A program made the translations under genes and the position numbers. A stretch of 45,845 nucleotides of DNA from a virus, in IMG/VR virus record IMGVR_UViG_3300008952_000091, positions 1-45,845 of that record; one strand, 5' to 3'. Shown here piece after piece: positions 40,073-45,845 of this stretch (position 1 is its first letter; each line of letters opens with the position of its first letter). Under the pieces are notes generated by a model, which saw only the letters and a list, made by a program, of their open reading frames with translations, was not told the origin of the DNA and ran no database searches.

Positions 40073-40225
40073 TCAACCTACCATTGAATGCGGTGCGACT
40101 TTCCATAATACCCATCCGCCGAATCTTAGGCTAAATGCAAAGGCGAGCATGATTGCTACCCTGCGGTAATATGGAACGTGATAATTGTATATCTTTTTGC
40201 TTAGGAATCGTTTTTGTAAGTTCAT
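40073..40225 (-). CDS. 50-residue membrane protein, leaderless
   Basis: MNLQKRFLSKKIYNYHVPYY... with a hydrophobic stretch at about residues 23-41 (VAIMLAFAFSLRFGGWVLW). The ATG lies 5 bases after the TACCTT -10 of its promoter. Supported by promoter position and length. Confidence 0.65.
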   Translation of the reverse strand: MNLQKRFLSKKIYNYHVPYYRRVAIMLAFAFSLRFGGWVLWKVAPHSMVG

Positions 40226-40230
40226 ACTAT

Positions 40231-40259
40231 AAGGTACTCCAGTTTACCTGCAATGTCAA
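40231..40259 (-). promoter_or_regulatory. Promoter of the right-end family
   Basis: TTGACA (40254-40259), 17 bases and TACCTT (40231-40236), then ATAGT and ATG. The TGA stop codon of the upstream gene (40256-40258) lies inside TTGACA. Confidence 0.8.
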
Positions 40260-40555
40260 GTGATTGTGTGGTTTTTTATTCTTTGTAAGTTGTCTACCCG
40301 CTCTTTTAGTGCGACGTAGAGGGCGGTATCGACTCCCGAAGGTTGCGTGGGATTGGAGATTCGTCTTCCAAACGTCAGCCAGCCCCGCTCTTCTAGGCGG
40401 TACAGAGTCTGTGCGGTTAATAGCTCCCAGTATACGCAGGTTTTCGCTATGCTCTCCACTGAGTAGAATAACTGTCTATTGAACGATAGTATGGGCAGTA
40501 CCGCCAGCGCTTGTATAGAGAACTCGTCTTTTCTTTTCATCCATTGGTATCCCAT
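40256..40555 (-). CDS. Hypothetical protein, possible winged helix
   Basis: 99 residues. SIAKTCVYWELLTAQTLYRL followed by EERGWLTFGRR could be a winged-helix unit, but this is weak. The start is preceded by AAGGAA within the stop region of the amidotransferase extension (TAA then GGAA), suggesting coupling. Confidence 0.5.
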   Translation of the reverse strand: MGYQWMKRKDEFSIQALAVLPILSFNRQLFYSVESIAKTCVYWELLTAQTLYRLEERGWLTFGRRISNPTQPSGVDTALYVALKERVDNLQRIKNHTIT

Positions 40556-40559
40556 TTCC

Positions 40560-41081
40560 TTATCCTTTCATTCTGATTGCTTGTTCTATTTCTTCGATGT
40601 TCTGCTGAACCGCCACGGGGTCGATGAGTGGGTCGATTTCTTCAAACCCTTCTCTTAACTGTCCTCCGACGTATATGTCGCTCACGAGTGGGCAGAAGAC
40701 ACCATGCTTATCTTCGATTGGGTCGTACATGGTGTCTACCGCCATAGTTTCGCTAGGGGTTGGTGTGGAAATTCTGTCCGTATCTACGTCTCCCGTATCT
40801 GGACATGAACTCGTTTGACCTACCTCTCGCGCTAGTTCCAGTTGGAGAGATGCTCGTTCGGATTTCGGTACCCACCGCTCCACTCTTGGGCGCGTTGGTA
40901 CTTTTTTTTTACCCTTAGCCTTTTTCTTGTTCGGCTTGCCGACAATGTCGTTGGCGGTTGCCGCGGACTTATTGCGAGCTTCCTTGCAGTAGGAAGTGCT
41001 CGCGCCATAGTAGGCGGTCGTGTACCTAACTTGCAAGTGAAGGTGACTGTCATTGGAGTACCATACTCCATTTTCCCAGTT
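40560..41081 (-). pseudogene. In-frame extension of the amidotransferase beyond a TGA
   Basis: This frame has no ATG start and is exactly continuous with the amidotransferase frame across the TGA at 41082-41084. It encodes NWENGVWYSNDSHLHLQ... and then a long charged region. In phage class II amidotransferases of this type I recall an NE-x-x-G-W-x-x-GVWYSN-like block at this point; the sequence here reads NESA, TGA, NWENGVWYSN. So the TGA probably sits where a codon such as GGA would be expected. Either the gene is broken, or the TGA is read through to make a 338-residue protein. It is listed as pseudogene because the second case is unproven. A TTG at 41036 is a poor alternative start. Confidence 0.6.
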
Positions 41082-41576
41082 TCAGGCAGACTCATTGATA
41101 ATGACCGCCTTGCCTTTCTTATTGAGAAATACAAGTTTCGAGCCGGAACCGATGAGCTTTTCGAGAACTAGCTTGCCGTATTCGCTATAAATGATGCGAG
41201 GGTTACCTCGATTCATTGGTCCCACGTAGTGCTTTACAAAAGCATTCGTGTCGGACGTTAGCGCGTCAACTCCCTCAATCCCGCTGATAATTCCGTTGTG
41301 AATCATGGCGAGGTCTGGAGCGACCTTGAATGGGTGGCAGTTGTCCTTATCGACAAGACCATGAGTTGCCCACCGAAAGTGAATAAGCATTGGCTTATCC
41401 ATGTGCGGTACTAGAGCTTCCCAGAATGGCTTGAAGGTCATAAAACCTTTCTCAATGACAACCTTGCCTTTTTCGACGTAGGCGAAACCTGCTCCATCGT
41501 CATTGTTGTCGAAAGCAGTCTGCATATGGAACTCGTCCACTTTCTGGTTTTCTGGTTTCAAAATTGCTAAACACAT
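41082..41576 (-). CDS. Class II glutamine amidotransferase-like protein (to the TGA)
   Basis: 164 residues starting MCLAI, so Cys2 is the nucleophile after Met removal, as in Ntn-type glutaminases. HFRWATHGLVDKDN and MIHNGIISG are the Arg-TH-G and NG glutamine-binding blocks. It would release ammonia from glutamine for the amidoligase encoded directly upstream. AAGGAA precedes the ATG. The TGA cuts the frame inside a conserved region (see the entry for 40560-41081), so the product may be truncated or extended. Confidence 0.8.
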   Translation of the reverse strand: MCLAILKPENQKVDEFHMQTAFDNNDDGAGFAYVEKGKVVIEKGFMTFKPFWEALVPHMDKPMLIHFRWATHGLVDKDNCHPFKVAPDLAMIHNGIISGIEGVDALTSDTNAFVKHYVGPMNRGNPRIIYSEYGKLVLEKLIGSGSKLVFLNKKGKAVIINESA

Positions 41577-41638
41577 TTTTATTCTTTTCCTTTCGTTATT
41601 TTTGTAGTGGTGTTGGTCGTTATTTCTTTCACTTAAAC

Positions 41639-41667
41639 AATATACATCCGTTTGCCTGTAATGTCAA
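41639..41667 (-). promoter_or_regulatory. Promoter of the right-end family, before the amidotransferase
   Basis: TTGACA (41662-41667), 17 bases and TATATT (41639-41644). The spacer contains CAGGCAAACGGATG. A GTG follows the -10 by 6 bases and opens a 17-codon frame; the amidotransferase ATG is at 41576. Confidence 0.75.
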
Positions 41668-41687
41668 ATGATTTGGCAAGTTTTTTT

Positions 41688-42605
41688 CTATACTCGCGAA
41701 TCATATTGCAGTGCCATGCGTTCGGCAGTTCTGCGCATTCCTCGGAAGTTGTCGCGAAAGACCGGCAGGAAGTAATTTCTACCTAGGTGGTGATGAAACC
41801 ATTTTAGACTTTCAGCGCCACATCCCGGTGCTTTCTGCGTGAACGGAAGTTCCTTGAGTGAAACATTACGTTTTGCGTTGTGTATAATTGAATACACAGT
41901 CCAGAGCGCGTGGAGAATCTTCTGCTTGTTGAGAGTTCCCGCGAATGCACGGAACTCGACAGTTCCCTTGCCGTTCATGTTCTGAAGGTTGACGGCATGG
42001 TATCGCTCCAGATGACTCAGAGAGTTTCCGTGGCGACACTTTTCAGAATCTGGCTTTTGGTGTTCCGAGCGCACATTCATTACCCAGTGTGACTCATCTT
42101 GGATGCGTCCGCAGTAGGTGTTTCTGTCTCTGCGAGTTCCGGACTGTGCGTAAAGCGCGTCCTGCCATCGGTAGGTCAAGTGAGCTACTTTCGTTAGAAA
42201 GTTCACGACCTTGGCGGCAGATGCTCCCCGTCCTAAAACGGAATCTATTCCGCAGTGGATGTGCATACCGCACGAGGCGTTGACTCGCGTTGGCAAGTCT
42301 CTAAGCCAATCAGTAAACGCAAGCACGTGTTGAACCCCGTCTTGCCCTACTAGAATCGGAGATACGAACTCACACGCATATCGCTCATAATTGCGAGTAT
42401 CCACGGATGAATCGTTCTCTACTGTCCACCTGTTGCAGCCAAATCTAGGTGCATCATATACCGGTTCTCCGGCATGATAGTCACCTATGTCGATATTATC
42501 GGCGTAGTCTCGCGGAATTAGGCATTCTAATTCTACTCCTATCGTCCAATCTTCGCCTTTGGACTGCTGTCCTTCAAACATATTTAATTGTGTGTCTATA
42601 TCCAT
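41688..42605 (-). CDS. Amidoligase family protein
   Basis: 305 residues with the putative amidoligase pattern: GVELE (residues 23-27), WTVENDSSVD (60-69), ACEFVSPI (78-84), SCGMHIH (111-117), GTVEFRAF (214-221). The fold is glutamine-synthetase-like. These enzymes join an amine or ammonia to a carboxylate. The amidotransferase is the next gene downstream, matching the known phage pairing of a class II glutaminase with an amidoligase. The target is unknown; cell-wall peptides or phage proteins are suggestions from earlier work on this family. Confidence 0.8.
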   Translation of the reverse strand: MDIDTQLNMFEGQQSKGEDWTIGVELECLIPRDYADNIDIGDYHAGEPVYDAPRFGCNRWTVENDSSVDTRNYERYACEFVSPILVGQDGVQHVLAFTDWLRDLPTRVNASCGMHIHCGIDSVLGRGASAAKVVNFLTKVAHLTYRWQDALYAQSGTRRDRNTYCGRIQDESHWVMNVRSEHQKPDSEKCRHGNSLSHLERYHAVNLQNMNGKGTVEFRAFAGTLNKQKILHALWTVYSIIHNAKRNVSLKELPFTQKAPGCGAESLKWFHHHLGRNYFLPVFRDNFRGMRRTAERMALQYDSRV

Positions 42606-42645
42606 TTTATTTGTGATTTTAATTGTGATTTTTGAAACATATTAC

Positions 42646-42674
42646 AAGGTACTGCGGTTTGCCTCTGAAGTCAA
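42646..42674 (-). promoter_or_regulatory. Promoter of the right-end family, before the amidoligase
   Basis: TTGACT (42669-42674), 17 bases and TACCTT (42646-42651). The spacer contains GAGGCAAACCGCAG. An ATG follows by 5 bases and opens a 14-codon frame that ends overlapping the amidoligase start (42605). Confidence 0.8.
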
Positions 42675-42847
42675 GTGGAACGGGAAGTTTTTTTTCACTT
42701 TATTTTAGTTCCATGCTTCCTACCTACCTATTCCACCTCCTCCCGTCCGACCACGACCACGACCGCCCTACCACCCTAGCCACACGCCTATGGTGAAAAT
42801 ACACCCACCCTACGGTTTCTCATCTCTCACCGCCCGACCTAGAAGCC
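42675..42847. repeat. C-rich intergenic region with a CCTAGG-type repeat copy
   Basis: C-rich, G-poor plus strand (CCACGACC runs) with one copy of the repeat at 42820-42846, TCTCTCACCGCCCGACCTAG, directly after the stop of the 42848 gene. No gene seen. Confidence 0.6.
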
Positions 42848-43609
42848 TCACATGCTATTTACTTCTCTTTGGAGTTCGCGAAGTATAGCGTTAGCACGGG
42901 TATGCCTGCGAGGTCGCTCCGGAGTTTCTTCAGGTGGTGTCAGGCATGATAATTGCCTGCCTCGGACATACTGGCGTGCTGGGTAGGCGTCTGAAGATTC
43001 TTCAAGAACTCGGCACAGTTTGCGCGAACCTCTACGTCCTGTATATGAAGCCTGCAAGTCATTCATTACCTCTTCTAGGTTGGCAAGTCGGCGGGTGTTT
43101 CTATGTCTGAAATCGTTGCAGTCATAAATAATACGCTCTTTTGCTCCCTCAATGTCATCTATGTCATGAAGCGACAACTTGAAGGTAAATTCGTTTTTCC
43201 ATTTATACGTCCACGCTTCGGTTTCTTTTTCGATTGCGCAATCACCCGAAAACGCACTGACGCTTAATAGGCAGGACTCATTCATGTCGTGTACCACGCA
43301 TTGCAAAGCGTCTGTCACGGCATCCTCCATATGGAATACTGCTGCGCGCTTCCATGCTATGAGGGATGAGAACCAGTCCTGATTGGCTATGGGGACTCTC
43401 TTCTCTCCCGACATTCCTACTTTCAGAAAGCGTTCAATGTTATCCGGTGCGTCGTGCGTGCCGCAATAACTATTGGCTTCCGAACGAGTGGCAGGACGAG
43501 CAAACTCAATACGGTGGGCGCCATGCCTTAGGTAAACGTTATCTGGTCCCGTTTGTATTTCATAGGCGTCTTTCAACTGTGATTCTAATTCTGTTATTTG
43601 ATAGTTCAT
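42848..43609 (-). CDS. Hypothetical protein, probably leaderless mRNA
   Basis: 253 residues, MNYQITELESQLKDAYEIQT..., with a central part containing AIEKETEAWTYKWKNEF and a basic C-terminal third (ETPERPRRHTRANAILRELQ). No family recognised. The ATG is 6 bases after the TAAGTT -10 of its promoter. Confidence 0.7.
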   Translation of the reverse strand: MNYQITELESQLKDAYEIQTGPDNVYLRHGAHRIEFARPATRSEANSYCGTHDAPDNIERFLKVGMSGEKRVPIANQDWFSSLIAWKRAAVFHMEDAVTDALQCVVHDMNESCLLSVSAFSGDCAIEKETEAWTYKWKNEFTFKLSLHDIDDIEGAKERIIYDCNDFRHRNTRRLANLEEVMNDLQASYTGRRGSRKLCRVLEESSDAYPARQYVRGRQLSCLTPPEETPERPRRHTRANAILRELQREVNSM

Positions 43610-43615
43610 AGTTTT

Positions 43616-43644
43616 AACTTACTTTATATATGCTCATATGTCAA
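43616..43644 (-). promoter_or_regulatory. Promoter of the right-end family
   Basis: TTGACA (43639-43644), 17 bases and TAAGTT (43616-43621), then AAAACT and ATG. The shared spacer element is not clear in this copy. Confidence 0.65.
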
Positions 43645-43652
43645 GTAAATAT

Positions 43653-43988
43653 CTAGGAAAATGTATGGCAGTCATCGGACGACCAGCACCCCGGCTCTCT
43701 ATATGCTCGGAACTCCCAGCCGTAGTCCGGCTTGCTTCCCGTCTTGTGCATCACGGCGACGTACTCATTATCTCCGTCAGTTTCATACTCGTCCCAACTT
43801 TCTATCATTCCGTACTCACTCATATAGTCGAACAGAACACTGCCAAAGCAGTCGTTCCACTCGTCGTTTATGTTGTGGACCTCGCCGTCGATAAATCGAG
43901 TCCTGATGGATTCGCCGGCGGTGCTGGTCTTAAACTGGAACAGTAGCCATTTACCCTTCTTCCTAGAAGTACCTTGTTTCACATTCAT
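43653..43988 (-). CDS. Hypothetical acidic protein
   Basis: 111 residues, MNVKQGTSRKKGKWLLFQFK..., with a basic start and acidic middle (FDYMSEYGMIESWDEYETDG). It overlaps the 43963 gene by 26 bases. No family recognised. Confidence 0.65.
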   Translation of the reverse strand: MNVKQGTSRKKGKWLLFQFKTSTAGESIRTRFIDGEVHNINDEWNDCFGSVLFDYMSEYGMIESWDEYETDGDNEYVAVMHKTGSKPDYGWEFRAYREPGCWSSDDCHTFS

Positions 43989-44166
43989 GTCGTTCTCTTT
44001 CTATGCTAGCTTGCAGTGCGTTGATTTTATATTTTTGGGCGCCTATGATGATTAGCAGCTGCTCCACGTCGGTGGCTAGCAGTGTCTCGGCTTTATTGTC
44101 TGGGTGGTGGTTGAAGTCCCACATCTCTGTGAATTTCTTCAGCCAGCGCTTGTGATGCTTACTCAT
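43963..44166 (-). CDS. Small charged protein
   Basis: 67 residues, MSKHHKRWLKKFTEMWDFNH..., helical, with a strong AAGGAGG ribosome site. No family recognised. Confidence 0.7.
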   Translation of the reverse strand: MSKHHKRWLKKFTEMWDFNHHPDNKAETLLATDVEQLLIIIGAQKYKINALQASIERERHECETRYF

Positions 44167-44178
44167 AATTTTTCCTCC

Positions 44179-44838
44179 TTATAGATATAGAATTTTTCCG
44201 AATAGGGCGAACTGTAGCATCATGTCGCAATGCACGGTCCTGTATGTCGGTGCTTGGCCACAGCTTTGGGTAGAGAACTTATTAAATAGCGCTGGGAAGT
44301 TTCGCTTTGCTCGCTTAAATCCCAAACTTATATCCCATAGCGTCAGAGTCCAAGTTCCCCACAGTTGCTCGTTCCTATAACGCTCTCGATTACTTCCGTT
44401 CTGCCACGGGCGATTAAGCGCTTTTGCTAGGAAGTTGTCGGATGCGGCGCGGTACATATAGTGCATAGGCATACCATCCCCATCAATATCATCCTGTAGT
44501 GTATCTTCGGTCAGGAATGCGAAGTCGTGGATATGTCTGCGTGGCGCACGCTCTGGGTTGCGCCAACGGGCGTTTATTCGCGGAGTGTTTGACCACTGGT
44601 GCGAACTATAAATTATTGCGTACAGCATTGCCTCGATAGTCCTATCGTCATGCGGTCCTATGATTGGGGTTAATGGGCAATCATACGGAGGAACGTGTCT
44701 ATCATTGGTGGCGTACTCGCTAGCCATGGTCTTGTACAGTTCGTTTTTCTCGATGTTACCTCCGCGCACTTCTGCAATTACGGGCGGAGGTGCGGGAGGG
44801 AGAAGGGTGTCGGCGTACCTATCGCTTATCGGACACAT
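44179..44838 (-). CDS. Hypothetical protein
   Basis: 219 residues, MCPISDRYADTLLPPAPPPV..., with a long charged middle and a basic, Trp-containing part (WTLTLWDISLGFKRAKRNFP). No family recognised. The start overlaps the upstream stop (TAATG), with GGAGGAA upstream. Confidence 0.7.
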   Translation of the reverse strand: MCPISDRYADTLLPPAPPPVIAEVRGGNIEKNELYKTMASEYATNDRHVPPYDCPLTPIIGPHDDRTIEAMLYAIIYSSHQWSNTPRINARWRNPERAPRRHIHDFAFLTEDTLQDDIDGDGMPMHYMYRAASDNFLAKALNRPWQNGSNRERYRNEQLWGTWTLTLWDISLGFKRAKRNFPALFNKFSTQSCGQAPTYRTVHCDMMLQFALFGKILYL

Positions 44839-45203
44839 TATGATTCCTCCTTGTTAGGGTCGCCATACTTCGGCAACAGGGGAGTGAACTCCCACTGAAA
44901 TCCCGGTGACTTAGCTCCCGGAATCGCGTATCCGAACTGCCTAGCCTCTTCGGGACCAGCGAATGGTCCGTAGGTTACTCCGCCCTCGGTTACGCTATAC
45001 TTGCATCGGGACTCGCGTTCAATTGCGTTCTCCACTTGCTTGGTGACGTCCCCGCAAGCGGCACAGTCCAATAGAACTTTATGTGCCTCGCGCAACGCAT
45101 CAAGGGTTGGAGTCTTAATTACGGGGAACAAATCTTCCGCCGTGGCGATATTCAGATTCCCGAGTGCTTCTTCTAGTAAGTTATCTTCATTGATGATATT
45201 CAT
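44838..45203 (-). CDS. Hypothetical protein
   Basis: 121 residues from the ATG at 45203, chosen by GAGGAAAC at the right distance; a longer reading from 45266 would overlap another gene. Acidic first half, then a GGVTYGPFAGPEEARQFGYA segment that might be a small binding domain. No family recognised. Confidence 0.7.
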   Translation of the reverse strand: MNIINEDNLLEEALGNLNIATAEDLFPVIKTPTLDALREAHKVLLDCAACGDVTKQVENAIERESRCKYSVTEGGVTYGPFAGPEEARQFGYAIPGAKSPGFQWEFTPLLPKYGDPNKEES

Positions 45204-45225
45204 AATTTTAGTTTCCTCAGTGGGT

Positions 45226-45369
45226 TTATACACAGGCATACATAGTGATTTGCCATCCGTCCCCATAGGCTAGTCGATATTCTCTCAGGAGGTATCGCGC
45301 CTCGGTCTCGGTGCTGGTGGAATCAAGTACTTCTGTCCGTCCGTTATATCTTCCAAGTATTTTATACAT
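45226..45369 (-). CDS. 47-residue conserved-looking protein
   Basis: MYKILGRYNGRTEVLDSTST... followed by EARYLLREYRLAYGDGWQIT. The EA-YLL-EYR-AYG-W pattern looks like small phage proteins of this size. It is preceded by a short gap after the 45388 gene. Confidence 0.6.
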   Translation of the reverse strand: MYKILGRYNGRTEVLDSTSTETEARYLLREYRLAYGDGWQITMYACV

Positions 45370-45387
45370 TATTTTCTTTCGTCTGAT

Positions 45388-45573
45388 TTATTTCGTGTCG
45401 CAACTACCTTCTTTGTCCACGCAGTCTTTGCATATAGTAACGCGCCGGTCGATGGGCGTTAATGGCTTGCCGCAGTTGTCGCACATACTGTTCACCAGTC
45501 CGGAGATTATCTTCAGCACTACATACGCGGCATACCCGACAATTAGATAGAATATGATATTTACTATTTCCAT
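45388..45573 (-). CDS. Membrane-anchored zinc-ribbon protein
   Basis: 61 residues: one membrane span (IIFYLIVGYAAYVVLKIISG) then CDNCGKPLTPIDRRVTICKDC, a four-cysteine zinc ribbon (CxxC...CxxC). It is the first gene after a TATATT promoter, with a 33-base leader. Confidence 0.75.
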   Translation of the reverse strand: MEIVNIIFYLIVGYAAYVVLKIISGLVNSMCDNCGKPLTPIDRRVTICKDCVDKEGSCDTK

Positions 45574-45606
45574 TTTTGTTTGTGGGTTAATTTTTATTAC
45601 TAATGC

Positions 45607-45635
45607 AATATAGTCCGGGTTAAGGCATATGTCAA
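45607..45635 (-). promoter_or_regulatory. Promoter of the right-end family
   Basis: TTGACA (45630-45635), 17 bases and TATATT (45607-45612). The spacer contains TTAACCCGGAC. Unlike most copies it has an untranslated leader. Confidence 0.7.
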
Positions 45636-45639
45636 GCGA

Positions 45640-45758
45640 TGCGGGCGATTTTTTTATATTATTTTCTCCCCCTCCCCTTACGCGCGTTCGCGCGCGCGAG
45701 GCGATTGCGTACTATTTAGTACTTAATCCTTACTCGTGCGTAATACTTCCGGGGCGAC
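45640..45758. other. Gene-poor edge region with GC hairpin
   Basis: CGCGCGTTCGCGCGCGCG (45681-45698) can fold into a strong hairpin, next to a C-rich run, and GTACTATTTAGTAC is a palindrome. A similar CCTCGCGCGCGCGAA element lies at 18006-18022 upstream of another promoter. Confidence 0.5.
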
Positions 45759-45761
45759 AAC

Positions 45762-45821
45762 TCAGGCCGCAGCGCAGCTGCAACGCTGCAAATACTCGGC
45801 TTTTCCACGGCAGTACCGCAT
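45762..45821 (-). CDS. Possible 19-residue peptide at right edge
   Basis: A short frame, MRYCRGKAEYLQRCSCAAA, with a very good AAAGGAG ribosome site 5 bases upstream. It is Cys-rich. May be a leader or chance. Confidence 0.3.
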   Translation of the reverse strand: MRYCRGKAEYLQRCSCAAA

Positions 45822-45845
45822 GTTTACTCCTTTACCCTGCGGATG

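Noticed and set aside
40832-41134. Alternative 100-residue frame as the amidotransferase downstream gene
   Set aside because: Its product is unnatural, while the frame continuous with the amidotransferase keeps the GVWYSN block.
1-45845. Whole-genome recoding with TGA as glycine
   Set aside because: Long genes are intact with the standard code and many genes end in TGA overlapping the next ATG.
1-45845. tRNA genes or integrase
   Set aside because: I found no cloverleaf with a proper T-loop and no integrase or transposase motif.

Overview
The window is part of the genome of a tailed double-stranded DNA phage (Caudoviricetes) or a closely related prophage. The evidence is an HK97-type portal and prohead protease at the left end, a replication cassette (primase-helicase, initiator-like protein, UvrD-like helicase, SMC-like ATPase, OB-fold protein, RecU-like resolvase), a DUF932 protein, and dozens of tightly overlapping small genes. 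Almost everything lies on the minus strand, so the functional order runs from right to left: small, probably early genes at the right edge, replication and DNA-metabolism genes in the middle, head genes at the left edge. Shine-Dalgarno sequences (AAGGAG, GAGGAA) precede many genes, so the host is a bacterium using ordinary initiation. The genetic code looks like table 11. I cannot name the host. Terminase, tail, lysis and DNA polymerase genes are not visible here.

Region by region. 1-4.8 kb: start of a capsid or scaffold gene, prohead protease, portal; the last two share a duplicated accessory module. 4.8-5.1 kb: a gene-poor stretch rich in stable hairpins, a candidate structured RNA. 5.1-9.8 kb: DUF932 protein, two GT-A-type glycosyltransferase-like proteins, a ParB-like protein, a RecU-like resolvase and an HNH nuclease. 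9.8-13.6 kb: SWIM-like and KH-like nucleic-acid-binding proteins, primase-helicase and a replication initiator-like protein. 13.6-17.9 kb: metallophosphoesterase, HTH protein and small genes. 18-23 kb: SF1 helicase, SMC-like ATPase and OB-fold protein. 23-30.3 kb: dense small genes with two more ParB plus glycosyltransferase pairs. 30.3-31.8 kb: a second candidate structured RNA and the only plus-strand genes (a small membrane protein and an RmlD-like reductase), which look like a cargo or moron unit. 31.8-35.5 kb: a CCGGCAA repeat array, a coiled-coil protein, a divergent amidoligase and a 1.2-kb non-coding stretch. 35.5-45.8 kb: short operons with a distinctive promoter family (TTGACW, exactly 17 bp, TAYMTT-like) that often places an ATG 5-6 bases after the -10 box. 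These operons encode a class II glutamine amidotransferase, an amidoligase, a stand-alone MgsA/RarA C-terminal-like protein and many unknowns.

How the genes may work together. Three ParB-like proteins each paired with a glycosyltransferase, plus a fourth glycosyltransferase, suggest a repeated two-gene system that modifies DNA or another polymer; DNA glycosylation is a hypothesis only. The glutamine amidotransferase and amidoligase, next to each other at 40.6-42.6 kb, match a known phage theme of amide-bond synthesis, and a second amidoligase-like gene lies at 33.0-34.2 kb. The amidotransferase reading frame is interrupted by an in-frame TGA inside a conserved stretch, which is one of the most checkable oddities here.
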